In this document: piece by piece, positions 1 through 8,630 of the stretch
Position numbering within the stretch: position 1 is the stretch's first letter
Layout: each line of letters starts with the position of its first letter
NCBI RefSeq assembly: GCF_011320225.1
Contig: NZ_JAAOEN010000016.1
Location: forward strand, 1 to 64,000
Length of the DNA: 64,000 bases
DNA from: Phytoactinopolyspora limicola
GTDB taxonomy: Bacteria > Actinomycetota > Actinomycetes > Jiangellales > Jiangellaceae
Direction: 5' to 3'
The notes under the pieces: generated by a model
Database searches by the model: none
What the model saw: only the letters and a program-made list of their open reading frames with translations
What the model was told of the DNA's origin: nothing
Made by a program: the position numbers and the translations under genes

Positions 1-120
1 ATGCGGATGTTGATGCTGACGTGGATGCGGATGTTGATGCTGACGTGGATGCGGATGTTGATGCTGACGTGGATGCGGATGTTGATGCTGACGTGGATGC
101 GGATGTTGATGCTGACGTGG
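1..120 (+). repeat. 24-bp tandem repeat encoding the DVDA stalk
   Basis: Five consecutive near-identical 24-bp units encode ADVDADVD; the array continues left of the window. Unit length and codon pattern differ from the 36-bp array at 4313-4480 although the peptide is the same, so each array has been homogenised within its own gene. Copy number is likely to vary by slippage (inference). Confidence 0.9.
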
Positions 121-362
121 ACGCGGAGGTCGACGTGGACGCCGAGGCCGACGCTGACGGCGATGCCGACGTTGAGACGGACGTGGACGCCGACGCTGAC
201 GCGGATGCCGACGCTGACGCGGACAAGGACGCCGATGGTGACGACCTGCCCGACACCGGTGTTGGCAACCTTCTGCTGATCACCATGACGGTGGTGCTGA
301 TGCTCGGTGCGGGTGTGCTCGCCTACACGGCCAGCAACCGACGCCGGGCCATCGTCGAGTAG
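1..362 (+). CDS. C-terminal part of an LPDTG sortase-anchored surface protein with an Asp-Val-Asp-Ala stalk (5' truncated by the window)
   Basis: Only the last 119 codons are present; the first full codon is at base 3 and the frame is open to the left edge. The protein alternates Asp with Val or Ala for about 80 residues, then has a cell-wall sorting signal: LPDTG (bases 244-258), a hydrophobic segment of about 20 residues, and the basic tail SNRRRAIVE. Such signals are cleaved between Thr and Gly by a sortase and joined to peptidoglycan. The tail closely matches that of the protein at 2651-4651, so the missing part is probably also a choice-of-anchor-G-like ectodomain; that is inference. A DUF5819/HTTM pair follows, as after the second copy. 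The other open frames over the repeat are low-complexity shadows. Confidence 0.8.
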   Translation, partial: ADVDADVDADVDADVDADVDADVDADVDADVDADVDADVDAEVDVDAEADADGDADVETDVDADADADADADADKDADGDDLPDTGVGNLLLITMTVVLMLGAGVLAYTASNRRRAIVE

Positions 363-392
363 ACGCGCCGCGTCTATCCGTCAAATGGACTA

Positions 393-428
393 GGTGGGTC
401 CGCACCGAATGGCCGGTGCGGGCCCACC
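393..428 (+). terminator. Hairpin downstream of the first surface-protein gene
   Basis: A 14-bp stem (393-406 with 415-428, one G-T wobble) closes an 8-nt loop about 30 bp after the stop. There is no U-tract, as is common in high-GC actinobacteria. A similar hairpin follows the second surface-protein gene. It probably ends or attenuates transcription before the DUF5819/HTTM pair. Confidence 0.65.
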
Positions 429-533
429 ACCGTTCGTGATACGTCTACTGAGGCAACGCCGTGACGAGGCAAGAAAACCGGCACTTTAGGTGTCGCGCGC
501 AGGCTGGTGGGTCTGCGGGGATAGGGGCATCGG

Positions 534-1268
534 ATGCAGCAGACAAGGCCGGCCTGGCTTAAGTTCCTGGCGGGTGTGCTGGGCCTGGCGGTTGGCGCGC
601 ACCTCGCGGTGACGGCGCTGTTCGTCGGTCCGGACAACGCAGCGAAAGACTCGCTGAAGGAACCGATGAACGCCTACATGCTTCCCATGTTCCAACAGAA
701 CTGGAGCCTGTTCGCACCGCGGCCCATCGGTACCGAGCGGACCTTGTTCGTCCGTGGGTGGTACAACGACCAACGGCACACCGAGTGGGTCAACGTCACC
801 GATCTGGAGATCGACGCCGCGGTGCTGCACAACCTCACACCGTCCAGGGTCGGTATCGTCACCCGCCGTGCCGCGACCCGCATCGGCCAGCAACACGCCA
901 GGATGACCAGCGAGGAACGGTTTGCGCTGGCCAGCCACTACCACCATGACGCGTGGGACCGGCTGCGGGCCCGGATGATGCGTGAAGACGATCGATCTCC
1001 GGCGAGCCGGATCTCGTATGTGCTGAAGTATGACCAAGCGATCACCGCTTACGCCACGCAGTTCGCGTATGCGTGGTGGGGTGAAGACGCCGGCATCAAG
1101 TATGTGCAGTTCAAGACCGAGGAATACCGCGCTACGTCATTCGAGGACCGGCACCGTGATCTCGAACCGCGGGTGGTCACCCGGGAGTTCGGCCGCCGGC
1201 CGTTGATCGAGCACGACGGTCAGGACCGGGAGGCGTTCGCCGCCGCGATCGAGAGGTTCGCCCGATGA
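534..1268 (+). CDS. DUF5819 family membrane-anchored protein, copy 1
   Basis: The 244-residue protein has one N-terminal membrane segment (about residues 8-28) followed by a soluble domain. Shortly after the membrane segment is the motif FQQNWSLFAP (residues about 54-63), which I take as the DUF5819 hallmark. The protein at 4788-5585 is a clear paralogue with the same motif and a PDN motif before it. The gene overlaps the HTTM gene by ATGA at 1265-1268, so the two are translationally coupled. In Bacillus, SdpA and the HTTM protein SdpB form a comparable pair that matures the SDP toxin; whether DUF5819 is equivalent to SdpA is an inference. No catalytic residues are recognisable. The ATG at 534 has an AGGGG sequence about 8 nt upstream. 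Confidence 0.8.
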   Translation: MQQTRPAWLKFLAGVLGLAVGAHLAVTALFVGPDNAAKDSLKEPMNAYMLPMFQQNWSLFAPRPIGTERTLFVRGWYNDQRHTEWVNVTDLEIDAAVLHNLTPSRVGIVTRRAATRIGQQHARMTSEERFALASHYHHDAWDRLRARMMREDDRSPASRISYVLKYDQAITAYATQFAYAWWGEDAGIKYVQFKTEEYRATSFEDRHRDLEPRVVTREFGRRPLIEHDGQDREAFAAAIERFAR

Positions 1269-2356
1269 GCGCACGAACTCCCGTGTTGTGGAACGACCAC
1301 GTCGCACCCAAGCTGCGGTTCGGTGAGGACTGGCTGCTTGGGGCCAAACGTGCCACTTACGGTCTCGCGGTGGTCCGGATCCTGTTCGGCCTGACCGCGT
1401 TGGGCTTCCTCGCCGCCAACTGGCTCAACCGGCACTACCTCTGGGGCGACGCCGCCCGCTGGTTAGAACCGATCGACGACAACGGGGGCTTCAGCTGGCC
1501 GTTCACCTTCTTCCGGGGCGGCAGCAGCCAGCTTGAGCTGGACCTCAAGCTCGGCCTGGTGGCGGTCCTGCTGGTGTTGCTGGTGCTTGGCTGGCGCACC
1601 CGGATTCTCGCGCCGATCATCCTGATCTTGTGGGTCAGTCTGATCGAGGCGCAGCCGATCTACGGCGACCAGAGCGACAACATCTTCCGGATCCTCTTCT
1701 TCTACATGTGCTTCGCCGACACCTCCGGGCGCTGGTCGCTTGACGCCCGTCGACGGGCCAAACAGGCCGCAGGTCAGTGGCACAGCCCGATCAACGTCCG
1801 GGTGTCTCCCGAACTGCGTGCCAACAGTTCGATGGTGGCGATCGTCTTCCACAATCTCGCCGTGTTGGCTATAGGGGTCCAGGTCTGCTTGATCTACCTG
1901 GCATCAGGTCTGTACAAGGTTCAGGGGGAGTTGTGGCAGGACGGCACCGCCGTCTACTACCCGATGCAGGTGGGACAGTACGCGCCTTGGCCGGCGCTGA
2001 ACGAGTTCCTCGGGTCCAGCGCGCTGGGCGTGATGGTCATCACCTACTTCTCGGTCTTCATTCAGATCTTCTTCCCGCTGATGTTGCTGCGGCGTACCAC
2101 CCGGGTGATCGCACTGATGGGTGTGGCGGCGATGCACCTCGGCATCGCCGTGATCATGGGCCTGCCGTTCTTCTCGCTGTTCATCCTGGCCGGCGACATG
2201 ATCTTCATCCGTGACTCGACGTATGTAAGCATCCAGCGCTGGGGACGTCGACGGTGGCAGGAGCGGCGGGCGCGGCGGGGCGCGGCTCGACTGGCGGCTC
2301 AGGCGGAGGAGCAACCCGCACAAGCGCCCGTGGCCACCGGAGTGCCCACCCGCTGA
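1265..2356 (+). CDS. HTTM-domain polytopic membrane protein (vitamin-K-dependent carboxylase-like / SdpB-like), copy 1
   Basis: This 363-residue protein has several membrane segments and the HTTM features LAVVRILFG near the N terminus, RILFFYMCFADTSGRWSLD mid-protein, and LASGLYKVQGELWQDGTA before the last segments. HTTM is the membrane module of vitamin-K-dependent gamma-carboxylase; bacterial members include SdpB, required to mature the SDP peptide. The large lumenal domain of true carboxylases is absent. The start codon overlaps the DUF5819 stop, so the proteins probably form a complex. The C-terminal tail is cytosolic-looking, rich in Arg then Ala/Gln. A paralogue lies at 5582-6679. Substrate is unknown; the adjacent surface protein is the obvious candidate. 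Confidence 0.85.
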   Translation: MSARTPVLWNDHVAPKLRFGEDWLLGAKRATYGLAVVRILFGLTALGFLAANWLNRHYLWGDAARWLEPIDDNGGFSWPFTFFRGGSSQLELDLKLGLVAVLLVLLVLGWRTRILAPIILILWVSLIEAQPIYGDQSDNIFRILFFYMCFADTSGRWSLDARRRAKQAAGQWHSPINVRVSPELRANSSMVAIVFHNLAVLAIGVQVCLIYLASGLYKVQGELWQDGTAVYYPMQVGQYAPWPALNEFLGSSALGVMVITYFSVFIQIFFPLMLLRRTTRVIALMGVAAMHLGIAVIMGLPFFSLFILAGDMIFIRDSTYVSIQRWGRRRWQERRARRGAARLAAQAEEQPAQAPVATGVPTR

Positions 2357-2650
2357 TCGAGGCGGGAGTGGCGTAGCCTGCCCGAAATCTCTTTTTTGTG
2401 CTGGCGTTCTATTGGGGCTTGATAAGTGGCGCCATGAATGTCCGTTTTGGGGCGACAACAATAGCTTTTCTCTCTTTAGGGATAATTGTGCCTGGCTAGT
2501 ATCTGGTCGGCCACAAATTATGTCCAAACGTACGATCACCTCCCACTACGACGAAGGAACTTTCTGCCGATAGTGTCGTGATCACGTCGCAGTGCGCGAA
2601 TTCTTTATGCCTGCGACGGTCACTTTTGTTACTGCCCTAGGGGAGAAGGC
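2357..2650. other. Gene-free, AT-richer leader region before the second surface-protein gene
   Basis: About 290 bp without a credible gene and visibly richer in A/T than its surroundings. It contains possible -10 boxes such as TAGTAT at 2497-2502, but no convincing -35 partner. It probably carries the promoter of the 2651 gene with a long 5' leader. No clear operator or riboswitch is seen. Confidence 0.4.
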
Positions 2651-4651
2651 ATGACGTTTGAAAGTAGGAAGCGTCGACGGCTGCTCGTCAGCAGCGTCGC
2701 CGCCGGGGCCATAGCGGCCCTGACGTCGACGACACTGGCGATGCCGGCGTTGGCGGACGAAGGAGACTACTCGCGCGCAGAGGCGCGATTCCTCTCCGGA
2801 GAGATCCTCGGAACCGATCTGGACCGGCTGGTAGAGCTAGCCGGCGTGGAGGTCGAGAACTTCGGCACCCCGGACCCGGTCACCGAGGCCAACCCTCTTG
2901 ACATCACCCTCCTCGACTCGATCAACATCGAGATCCCGGGGGGCCTCCAGCTGCCGTTGAGCGAGATCATCGAGCTCGGTGCGGTCAACCAGTGGGCCAC
3001 AGCCAAAGACAAGGGCACGTCGAGTGCGGCTACGGGTGCCGTAGCCGATAGCGGCGGCATCGGTACCGGTGTCGAGGCTGGATTCCCGGGCAACGCCAAC
3101 TTCAGCCTGGGCAACCTCCTCGGTGATCAGTTCGCCGACACCATCGCCAACGTCGAACTCGAGCTCGGCGCCATCTCGTCCGAGGCGCACCTGATCGGGC
3201 CGTCGGAGGTGGAGATCAGCTCGGACGGCGTCGGTGAGGGCTTCACCCTCAACCGCGACTACGAGATCGCCGGCGGGTTCCTCAAGATCGAGTTGCCGCT
3301 GCTGGCCGACCTGCTGCCGGACATCCTGGACACCGTCGGCGAGGTCGACGACCTGCTGAACAGCGTCCTGGGCGAGGAGAGCCTGCTCGCCGAGCTATTG
3401 GATGCGATCGACGGGTTGACCGGCCTGCTGGCCCTCGTCGGGGTCGAGCTTGACCTCAACGTGAGCGTGACCAGCGACATCCGGGGCGCGGTCGAGGAGA
3501 TCCTGGAGGCGCCGATCGGTGGCTCGGGTATCGAACTCGACCTCAACACGGGCACGCTGATCATCGACCTCAACGAGATCCTCGAGGGCGGGCTCAACGG
3601 CCAGCCTCCGAACACCGAACTGCTCAGCGCGGCCGTCATCGGCGGCCTGCTGGACAACCTGGGTGACCTCCTCTCGGACCTGCTCGGCGACATCGTCGAC
3701 ACCGTGAAGTCTGCCCTCGGTGCGGCTGAGGTCGACCTCAACCTGTTCATCAACGCCAACCCGCTGGGCTTGAACCTGGGCACGCTGGACCTCTCGCTGC
3801 TGGCCACCGTCACCGACCTGATCGAGGGCGACGCCGAGCTCGAGATCGAGACCACTGGTCCCGTTGGTGGCCTCCTCGGCACCGTTCTGGGTTCGCTGAC
3901 CAGCGACCTTCTGCCGCTGATCGGTGACCTGCTCGACGAGGTCGTCGCACTGGTGGATGGCCTCGGTGCCACGCTGGACGGCCTGCTGGCCGACCTGGGC
4001 CTGGACGGTCTGCTCGATGAGCTGGAGGGTGTGCTGTCGCAGCTCATCTCCATCAAGCTCAACTATCAGCCCGACCAGCCGATGAACTCCGCGCGGACTC
4101 AGATGCTGCGTAGTGTTCCGCTCCTCGGCGGCGCGGCGCAGGCCAACGCCGAGTCCGGTGGACCGTTCAGCGTGTCCGCGCTGTACATCGACGTCCTGCC
4201 GGCGAACAGCCTGGCCGTGGTCGACCTGGCTCGCTCCGAGGTTGGCCCCAACCGGGTGCAGGACGACACCGACGTGGATGTCGAGGTCGATGTTGACGTG
4301 GACGTGGATGCCGACGTCGATGCTGATGTTGACGCGGACGTGGATGCCGACGTCGATGCTGATGTTGACGCGGATGTCGATGCCGACGTCGATGCTGATG
4401 TTGACGCGGACGTGGATGCCGACGTCGATGCTGATGTTGACGCGGACGTGGATGCCGACGTCGATGCTGATGTTGACGCCGACGCCGACGCCGACGCGGA
4501 CGCCGACGCGGAGGCCGACGCGGACGGCGACAAGCTGCCCGACACCGGCTCGAACATCCTGTGGCTGCTGCTCGTGGTTGGCCTGCTGGCCGCCGGTGGT
4601 TACACGATGTATGTCTCCAGCCGCAACCGCCGGATGACGGCTCAGGGCTAG
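2651..4651 (+). CDS. LPDTG-anchored surface protein, choice-of-anchor-G-like, with Asp-rich stalk
   Basis: The 666-residue protein begins with a basic Sec signal peptide ending near ALADEG (residues 33-38). A long ectodomain (about 40-520) is rich in Leu, Asp and Gly with repeated LLGDLL/LLADL-like blocks, resembling actinobacterial choice-of-anchor G proteins. Residues about 535-620 are almost strictly alternating Asp with Val or Ala, giving extreme negative charge. The sorting signal LPDTG, a membrane segment and [11 protein letters not shown] follow. The ATG at 2651 has a strong GGGGAGAAGG ribosome binding site. The protein is exported, anchored to the wall and probably cation-binding through its stalk (inference). 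It is followed by a hairpin and the DUF5819/HTTM pair. It could be an adhesin or the substrate of that pair; function is unproven. Confidence 0.85.
   Translation: MTFESRKRRRLLVSSVAAGAIAALTSTTLAMPALADEGDYSRAEARFLSGEILGTDLDRLVELAGVEVENFGTPDPVTEANPLDITLLDSINIEIPGGLQLPLSEIIELGAVNQWATAKDKGTSSAATGAVADSGGIGTGVEAGFPGNANFSLGNLLGDQFADTIANVELELGAISSEAHLIGPSEVEISSDGVGEGFTLNRDYEIAGGFLKIELPLLADLLPDILDTVGEVDDLLNSVLGEESLLAELLDAIDGLTGLLALVGVELDLNVSVTSDIRGAVEEILEAPIGGSGIELDLNTGTLIIDLNEILEGGLNGQPPNTELLSAAVIGGLLDNLGDLLSDLLGDIVDTVKSALGAAEVDLNLFINANPLGLNLGTLDLSLLATVTDLIEGDAELEIETTGPVGGLLGTVLGSLTSDLLPLIGDLLDEVVALVDGLGATLDGLLADLGLDGLLDELEGVLSQLISIKLNYQPDQPMNSARTQMLRSVPLLGGAAQANAESGGPFSVSALYIDVLPANSLAVVDLARSEVGPNRVQDDTDVDVEVDVDVDVDADVDADVDADVDADVDADVDADVDADVDADVDADVDADVDADVDADVDADVDADVDADADADADADAEADADGDKLPDTGSNILWLLLVVGLLAAGGYTMYVSSRNRRMTAQG
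4313..4480 (+). repeat. 36-bp tandem repeat encoding the DVDA stalk
   Basis: Four complete and one partial near-identical 36-bp units, each encoding three DVDA blocks, start at 4313, 4349, 4385, 4421 and 4457. The second unit differs by a few silent changes. The array is homogenised independently of the 24-bp array at 1-120. Confidence 0.9.
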
Positions 4652-4696
4652 TCGCCTGAATCGACCATCACGGCACGTGTGAGGACGTGACCTCAC

Positions 4697-4734
4697 CGGT
4701 GGGCCGGCACCCAGAACGGGGGGCCGGCCCACCG
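4697..4734 (+). terminator. Hairpin downstream of the second surface-protein gene
   Basis: A perfect 12-bp GC-rich stem (4697-4708 with 4723-4734) has a 14-nt loop and lies about 45 bp after the stop at 4651. It matches the position and composition of the hairpin at 393-428. The next gene pair has its own promoter-like box, suggesting separate transcription. Confidence 0.7.
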
Positions 4735-4774
4735 TCATGTCGGAGTGAGGCAGACGGCGGCTGGTGGTGTCGTC

Positions 4775-4780
4775 TAGTCT
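4775..4780 (+). promoter_or_regulatory. Leaderless-type -10 box (TAGTCT) for the DUF5819/HTTM pair, copy 2
   Basis: TAGTCT fits TANNNT and is followed by 7 nt and the GTG at 4788, the geometry of a leaderless transcript. It supports 4788 as the start rather than the upstream GTG at 4764, which would precede the -10 box. Confidence 0.55.
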
Positions 4781-4787
4781 TTGCGGG

Positions 4788-5585
4788 GTGTCCGACACCA
4801 AGGACGGGCAGCGCGCCGCCGTCCATGTGCCACCCCTCGCCCGCGGGATCGCGTTCTTCCTGGTGGGTCTCCTGGGGATCCATTTCCTCATGACGTTTCT
4901 GTGGAATGCCCCTGACAATCCCGTCAAGGAAGCGCTGCGGGAGGAGGTCAACGGGTATATCCAGCCGTTCTTCCAGCAGAACTGGAGCCTTTTCGCGCCG
5001 AACCCGGTCAGCAGCGAAAGTGAGCTGTTGCTCCGTGCGCGCACGGAAGATCCCGTAACCGGCGACATCCGGACCACCGAGTGGGTGTCGCCGACCCAAC
5101 TTGAATGGAGTGTCGTTCGCGGCAACCCGGCGCCGTCCAGGGTCAGCCGGCTGTCGGCGAATATGCACCGGCGGCTCAACTCGGCGTGGAACCGGCTCAA
5201 CGACGAGCAGAAGGAGATCGTCGCCGACGACTACGAAGACATGGACGTGTGGACGCCGCTCGCCGACGATCTCATCGAGGCTCAAGGCGGCCAGACGTCG
5301 TCGAGGGTGGCCACCATCGTCCGGGCCGACCGGGTCGCAAGCGGGTACTCGACCCAGGTGGCCCGAGCGCTGTGGGGCGACGACGTGGTTGCCGTCCAGT
5401 TCCGGCTCCAACGCACGCCGGTGCCCAGCTGGGAGGACCGTTTCGAGCCCGAGCCCGAGGAGCCGCATCGTATATATCGAGAGTTCGGCTGGCGGCCCGT
5501 GCTGGTGAACGATGGCCAGGACGACGGCGCCTTCGCCCGGACATTGCTCCGGTTGAGTGATCAGGTGGGCGGGGTGACGCCATGA
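4788..5585 (+). CDS. DUF5819 family membrane-anchored protein, copy 2
   Basis: This 265-residue paralogue of the protein at 534-1268 has one membrane segment (about residues 18-40), then APDNPVKEAL and FQQNWSLFAP. The mid-region SRVSR and the C-terminal EFGWRPVLVNDGQDD correspond to SRVGI and EFGRRPLIEHDGQD in copy 1, so the two align end to end. GTG 4788 is chosen because a TAGTCT box lies 7 nt upstream; GTG 4764 is in frame but less likely. The stop overlaps the HTTM start by ATGA (5582-5585), as in copy 1. The conserved pairing suggests an obligate membrane complex. Confidence 0.8.
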   Translation: MSDTKDGQRAAVHVPPLARGIAFFLVGLLGIHFLMTFLWNAPDNPVKEALREEVNGYIQPFFQQNWSLFAPNPVSSESELLLRARTEDPVTGDIRTTEWVSPTQLEWSVVRGNPAPSRVSRLSANMHRRLNSAWNRLNDEQKEIVADDYEDMDVWTPLADDLIEAQGGQTSSRVATIVRADRVASGYSTQVARALWGDDVVAVQFRLQRTPVPSWEDRFEPEPEEPHRIYREFGWRPVLVNDGQDDGAFARTLLRLSDQVGGVTP

Positions 5586-6679
5586 TCGTGGGCCTGGTCG
5601 GAGATGCGTTCCGCGTGGTGTTGTCGGTGTTGAACCGGACCGTCACCGACGGCGAGAGGTGGCTCTTTCTCGGCAAGAAGGCCACGTACGGCCTGGCGGT
5701 CATGAGGATCTGTATGGGAGTTGCGATCCTCGGATCGCTGACCGTGAACTTCCTCGACCGCTACTACGTGTGGGGGCCAGGATCACAGTGGCTACAGCCC
5801 TGGCGTGTGATCGATGGGTGGGGCTTTCCGTTCACCGTGTTCTTCACCGGGTCGGAGTCGACGGTCGAGTTCACCGTCAAATACTTGTGTCTAGGCGTGG
5901 TGGCCGCACTGTTCATGTTCGGCTGGCGGGTACGAGTGATCACGCCGCTGCTGCTGCTGATGCTGGCCGGCCTGATGCGGCTCAACCCCATCGCGACAGA
6001 CGCCGGCGACAATCTCATTCGGATCCTGTTGCTGTTCATGTGTTTCGCGGACACCGGCGCGCACCTGTCGCTGGACGCGCGTCGCCGTGCGGAACGGGGT
6101 GAGCCGGCTCGGGCGGGGTTGCGCTGGCAATGGCCAGCATGGCCGGGTGTGCTGTTCCACAACATCGCGTTGGTGGCCATCGCTGGCCAGGTGTTCGTGG
6201 TGTATCTGGTCTCCGGGTTGTCGAAGGTGCGCGGTTCGATGTGGCAGGAAGGCGTCGGACTTTACTACCCGTTGCGGATCGGCCAGTACGAGGCTTGGCC
6301 GGCATTAAACGAGCTGGTGTACACCAGCGGCCTGTTCGTCACCATCGGCAGTTATGTGACGGTATTCGTTCAGGTGTTCTTCCCGCTGCTCCTGTTGCGC
6401 CGCGGAACCCGGATCGTCGCACTGATTCTGGTGTTCTTCATGCACGTCGGTATTGCGGTGACGATGGCATTGCCCTGGTTCTCCCTGGCGATTCTGGCCG
6501 CCGACGCGATCTTCATCCGCAACGACACCTATCGCGCGGTAGGGCGGTGGTTGCGGCGAGCGCGCAGACCTGAGCCCGACGAGCACTACGCTCCGCTGCC
6601 GGATCCCGCGGTAACCGAGCCGGAGCAGCTCAGACCGGAAAGTGTGAAGAACCGCACTCAGCCAGCTACTGGCCAGTAA
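5582..6679 (+). CDS. HTTM-domain polytopic membrane protein, copy 2
   Basis: The 365-residue paralogue of 1265-2356 keeps the same landmarks: YGLAVMRICMG, LFMCFADTGAHLSLDARRR, and LVSGLSKVRGSMWQEGVGLY, plus multiple membrane segments. The family is the HTTM/SdpB branch of vitamin-K-carboxylase-like membrane proteins. The tail after the last segment is cytosolic and Pro/Glu-rich. It is coupled to the upstream DUF5819 gene by a 4-bp overlap. Divergence between copies is substantial, so duplication is not recent. Enzyme activity is not demonstrable from sequence. Confidence 0.85.
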   Translation: MIVGLVGDAFRVVLSVLNRTVTDGERWLFLGKKATYGLAVMRICMGVAILGSLTVNFLDRYYVWGPGSQWLQPWRVIDGWGFPFTVFFTGSESTVEFTVKYLCLGVVAALFMFGWRVRVITPLLLLMLAGLMRLNPIATDAGDNLIRILLLFMCFADTGAHLSLDARRRAERGEPARAGLRWQWPAWPGVLFHNIALVAIAGQVFVVYLVSGLSKVRGSMWQEGVGLYYPLRIGQYEAWPALNELVYTSGLFVTIGSYVTVFVQVFFPLLLLRRGTRIVALILVFFMHVGIAVTMALPWFSLAILAADAIFIRNDTYRAVGRWLRRARRPEPDEHYAPLPDPAVTEPEQLRPESVKNRTQPATGQ

Positions 6680-6776
6680 CAAGGGGTACCATCGAGTGCG
6701 TTCGAGTGGGTAGTGCCTGCCTTGTGTACGCCCAAAAGGACGCTCCATTCTACGCACAGGAGGTCGTTGCACGACC

Positions 6777-7556
6777 ATGAAGATCGTCGCCTTGGTGAAG
6801 CACGTGCCGGACGCCGCGGCAGACCGCACGTTCAATGAAGCCGATCACACCACCGACCGGACCAACGTCGACGGCATCTTGTCGGAGCTGGACGAGTACG
6901 CCGTCGAGGCGGCGCTCAAGATCGCCGAGTCGGGCGACGCCGAAGTCGTCGCTCTGACTATGGGCCCCGACGCGGCCCTGGACGCGGTCAAGCGAGCGCT
7001 GCAAATGGGCGCCGACTCCGGCGCCCACGTCGCCGATGACGCCCTGCACGGCTCGGACGCCGTCGCTACGTCCGCAGTGCTGGCGGCGGCCATCCAGAAG
7101 ATCGGCGACGTCGATCTCATCCTCACCGGTATGGCGTCCACCGACGGTGGAATGAGTGTTGTCCCGGCGATGCTTGCCGAGCGGCTCGGCCTGGCCCATG
7201 TCGGTTTCGTTGGCGAACTGAACGTGGAAGCCGGCAGTGTCCGGGCCCGTCGTGACGCCGACGTCACCGAGACCGTAGAGGCCGCCCTGCCGGCCATCGT
7301 GTCGGTCACCGACCAGATCAACGAGCCGCGGTACCCGTCGTTCAAGGGCATCATGGCGGCGAAGAAGAAGCCGGTCGAAACGTGGTCGCTGGCCGACCTA
7401 GGGGTTGATGCCGGAACCGTCGGGCTCGCCGCCGCCTGGACCACGGTCGAGACGGTTACCAAACGGCCGGAGCGCACCCAGGGCGAGATCGTCACCGACG
7501 AAGGCGACGGCGGCGCCAAACTCGTCGAGTTCCTCGCCGGCCAGAAGTTCGTCTGA
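6777..7556 (+). CDS. etfB: Electron transfer flavoprotein subunit beta
   Basis: ETF beta pairs with ETF alpha to accept electrons from acyl-CoA and related dehydrogenases and pass them to the quinone pool. The 259-residue sequence has the family N terminus MKIVALVKHVPD, the central LILTGMASTDGGMSVVPAML and the C-terminal region LPAIVSVTDQINEPRYPS with KGIMAAKKKP. Length is typical. The ATG at 6777 has an AGGAGG about 12 nt upstream, a little long. The alpha subunit follows after 30 bp and both are surely co-transcribed. Nearby CoA ligases are consistent with an acyl-CoA-using metabolism. Confidence 0.96.
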   Translation: MKIVALVKHVPDAAADRTFNEADHTTDRTNVDGILSELDEYAVEAALKIAESGDAEVVALTMGPDAALDAVKRALQMGADSGAHVADDALHGSDAVATSAVLAAAIQKIGDVDLILTGMASTDGGMSVVPAMLAERLGLAHVGFVGELNVEAGSVRARRDADVTETVEAALPAIVSVTDQINEPRYPSFKGIMAAKKKPVETWSLADLGVDAGTVGLAAAWTTVETVTKRPERTQGEIVTDEGDGGAKLVEFLAGQKFV

Positions 7557-7586
7557 TCCGAGTGCTTGCTCCAAGGGAGAGAAAGA

Positions 7587-8534
7587 ATGGCTGAGATCCT
7601 CGTCCTCGTCGATCATGTCGACGGAGCGGTGCGCAAAACCACCACGGAGCTGCTGACCCTCGCTCGCCGCGCTGGTGAGCCGGCCGCGGTGTTCCTCGGG
7701 TCCGGGATAGACGCTGCTCGCGAGACACTGGGCCGGTTCGGCGCCACCAAGGTTTATGTCGCGGACGCGCCCGAACTCAATGACTACCTCGTGGCGCCGG
7801 CTGCCGAGGTCCTAGCGCAGATCGCCGCGCAGGCTAACCCGGCTGCCGTGCTGGTGCCGTCTACACCAGACGGCAAGGAGATCGCTGCCCGGCTGGCGGT
7901 GAAGCTGGAGTCGGGGCTCATCACCGATGCCGTCGACGTCGCTGCCGACCTCACCACCACCCAGTCGGCCTTCGCCGGTGGCTACACCGTCAACGCACGG
8001 GTCACCCACGGCACGCCGATCATCACCGTCAAACCCAACTCGGCTACCCCGGAGCCGGCCGAGACGAGCCCCGCGGAAGAGAACGTGTCCGTGTCCGTGT
8101 CCGATGCGGCGACGAAGGCGAAGGTTGTCGATCGAGCCGCTCGCCAGGCGACGGGACGGCCCGAGCTGACCGAGGCGGCCATCGTCGTGTCCGGCGGGCG
8201 CGGTACGGGTGGAGACTTCAGTGCGGTCGAGTCCCTGGCCGACGCGCTCGGCGCGGCCGTTGGTGCGTCGCGGGCCGCGGTGGACTCCGGCTGGTATCCG
8301 CACTCGCACCAGGTGGGGCAGACCGGTCAGACGGTCTCGCCGCAGCTGTACATTGCGGCAGGTATCTCCGGCGCCATCCAGCACCGAGCGGGTATGCAGA
8401 CGTCGAAAACCATCGTGGCCATCGACAAAGACCCCGAGGCGCCGATCTTCGCCATGGCCGACTTCGGTGTCGTGGGCGACCTCCACACCGTGCTGCCGCA
8501 GGCCACCGAGGAGATCACCAAACGCAAGGGGTGA
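7587..8534 (+). CDS. etfA: Electron transfer flavoprotein subunit alpha
   Basis: The 315-residue partner of EtfB carries the FAD-binding C-terminal domain: [17 protein letters not shown], then [20 protein letters not shown] and [19 protein letters not shown], all hallmarks of ETF alpha. The N-terminal domain starts [13 protein letters not shown]. The ATG at 7587 has an AGGGAGAG site; the TTG at 7566 lacks one. It ends convergently with the M20 peptidase gene, about 100 bp away. Confidence 0.96.
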   Translation: MAEILVLVDHVDGAVRKTTTELLTLARRAGEPAAVFLGSGIDAARETLGRFGATKVYVADAPELNDYLVAPAAEVLAQIAAQANPAAVLVPSTPDGKEIAARLAVKLESGLITDAVDVAADLTTTQSAFAGGYTVNARVTHGTPIITVKPNSATPEPAETSPAEENVSVSVSDAATKAKVVDRAARQATGRPELTEAAIVVSGGRGTGGDFSAVESLADALGAAVGASRAAVDSGWYPHSHQVGQTGQTVSPQLYIAAGISGAIQHRAGMQTSKTIVAIDKDPEAPIFAMADFGVVGDLHTVLPQATEEITKRKG

Positions 8535-8554
8535 CGACGACTCGTCCCGAGGTC

Positions 8555-8590
8555 CGGTGGCTTCCGACGTTGTGGTCGCTACAGCCACCG
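8555..8590. terminator. Weak hairpin between etfA and the M20 peptidase gene
   Basis: An 8-bp stem (8555-8562 with 8583-8590) with a 20-nt loop lies between the convergent gene ends. It is the only hairpin I found in this gap and could serve both genes. The long loop makes it a weak call. Confidence 0.3.
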
Positions 8591-8630
8591 AGATGTCGGA
8601 GGATCCCAGAGGTGCCAGTGGGCTGAGCCG

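Noticed and set aside
3395-5200. A 601-codon open frame on the minus strand across the surface-protein gene
   Set aside because: It exists because the GC-rich, repetitive sense gene leaves stops rare on the other strand. It has no ribosome binding site or family features, and the sense strand has a signal peptide and sorting signal.
1265-6679. Calling the HTTM proteins true vitamin-K-dependent gamma-carboxylases
   Set aside because: Only the membrane module is present; the large extracellular domain of true carboxylases is missing, so enzyme activity is not claimed.
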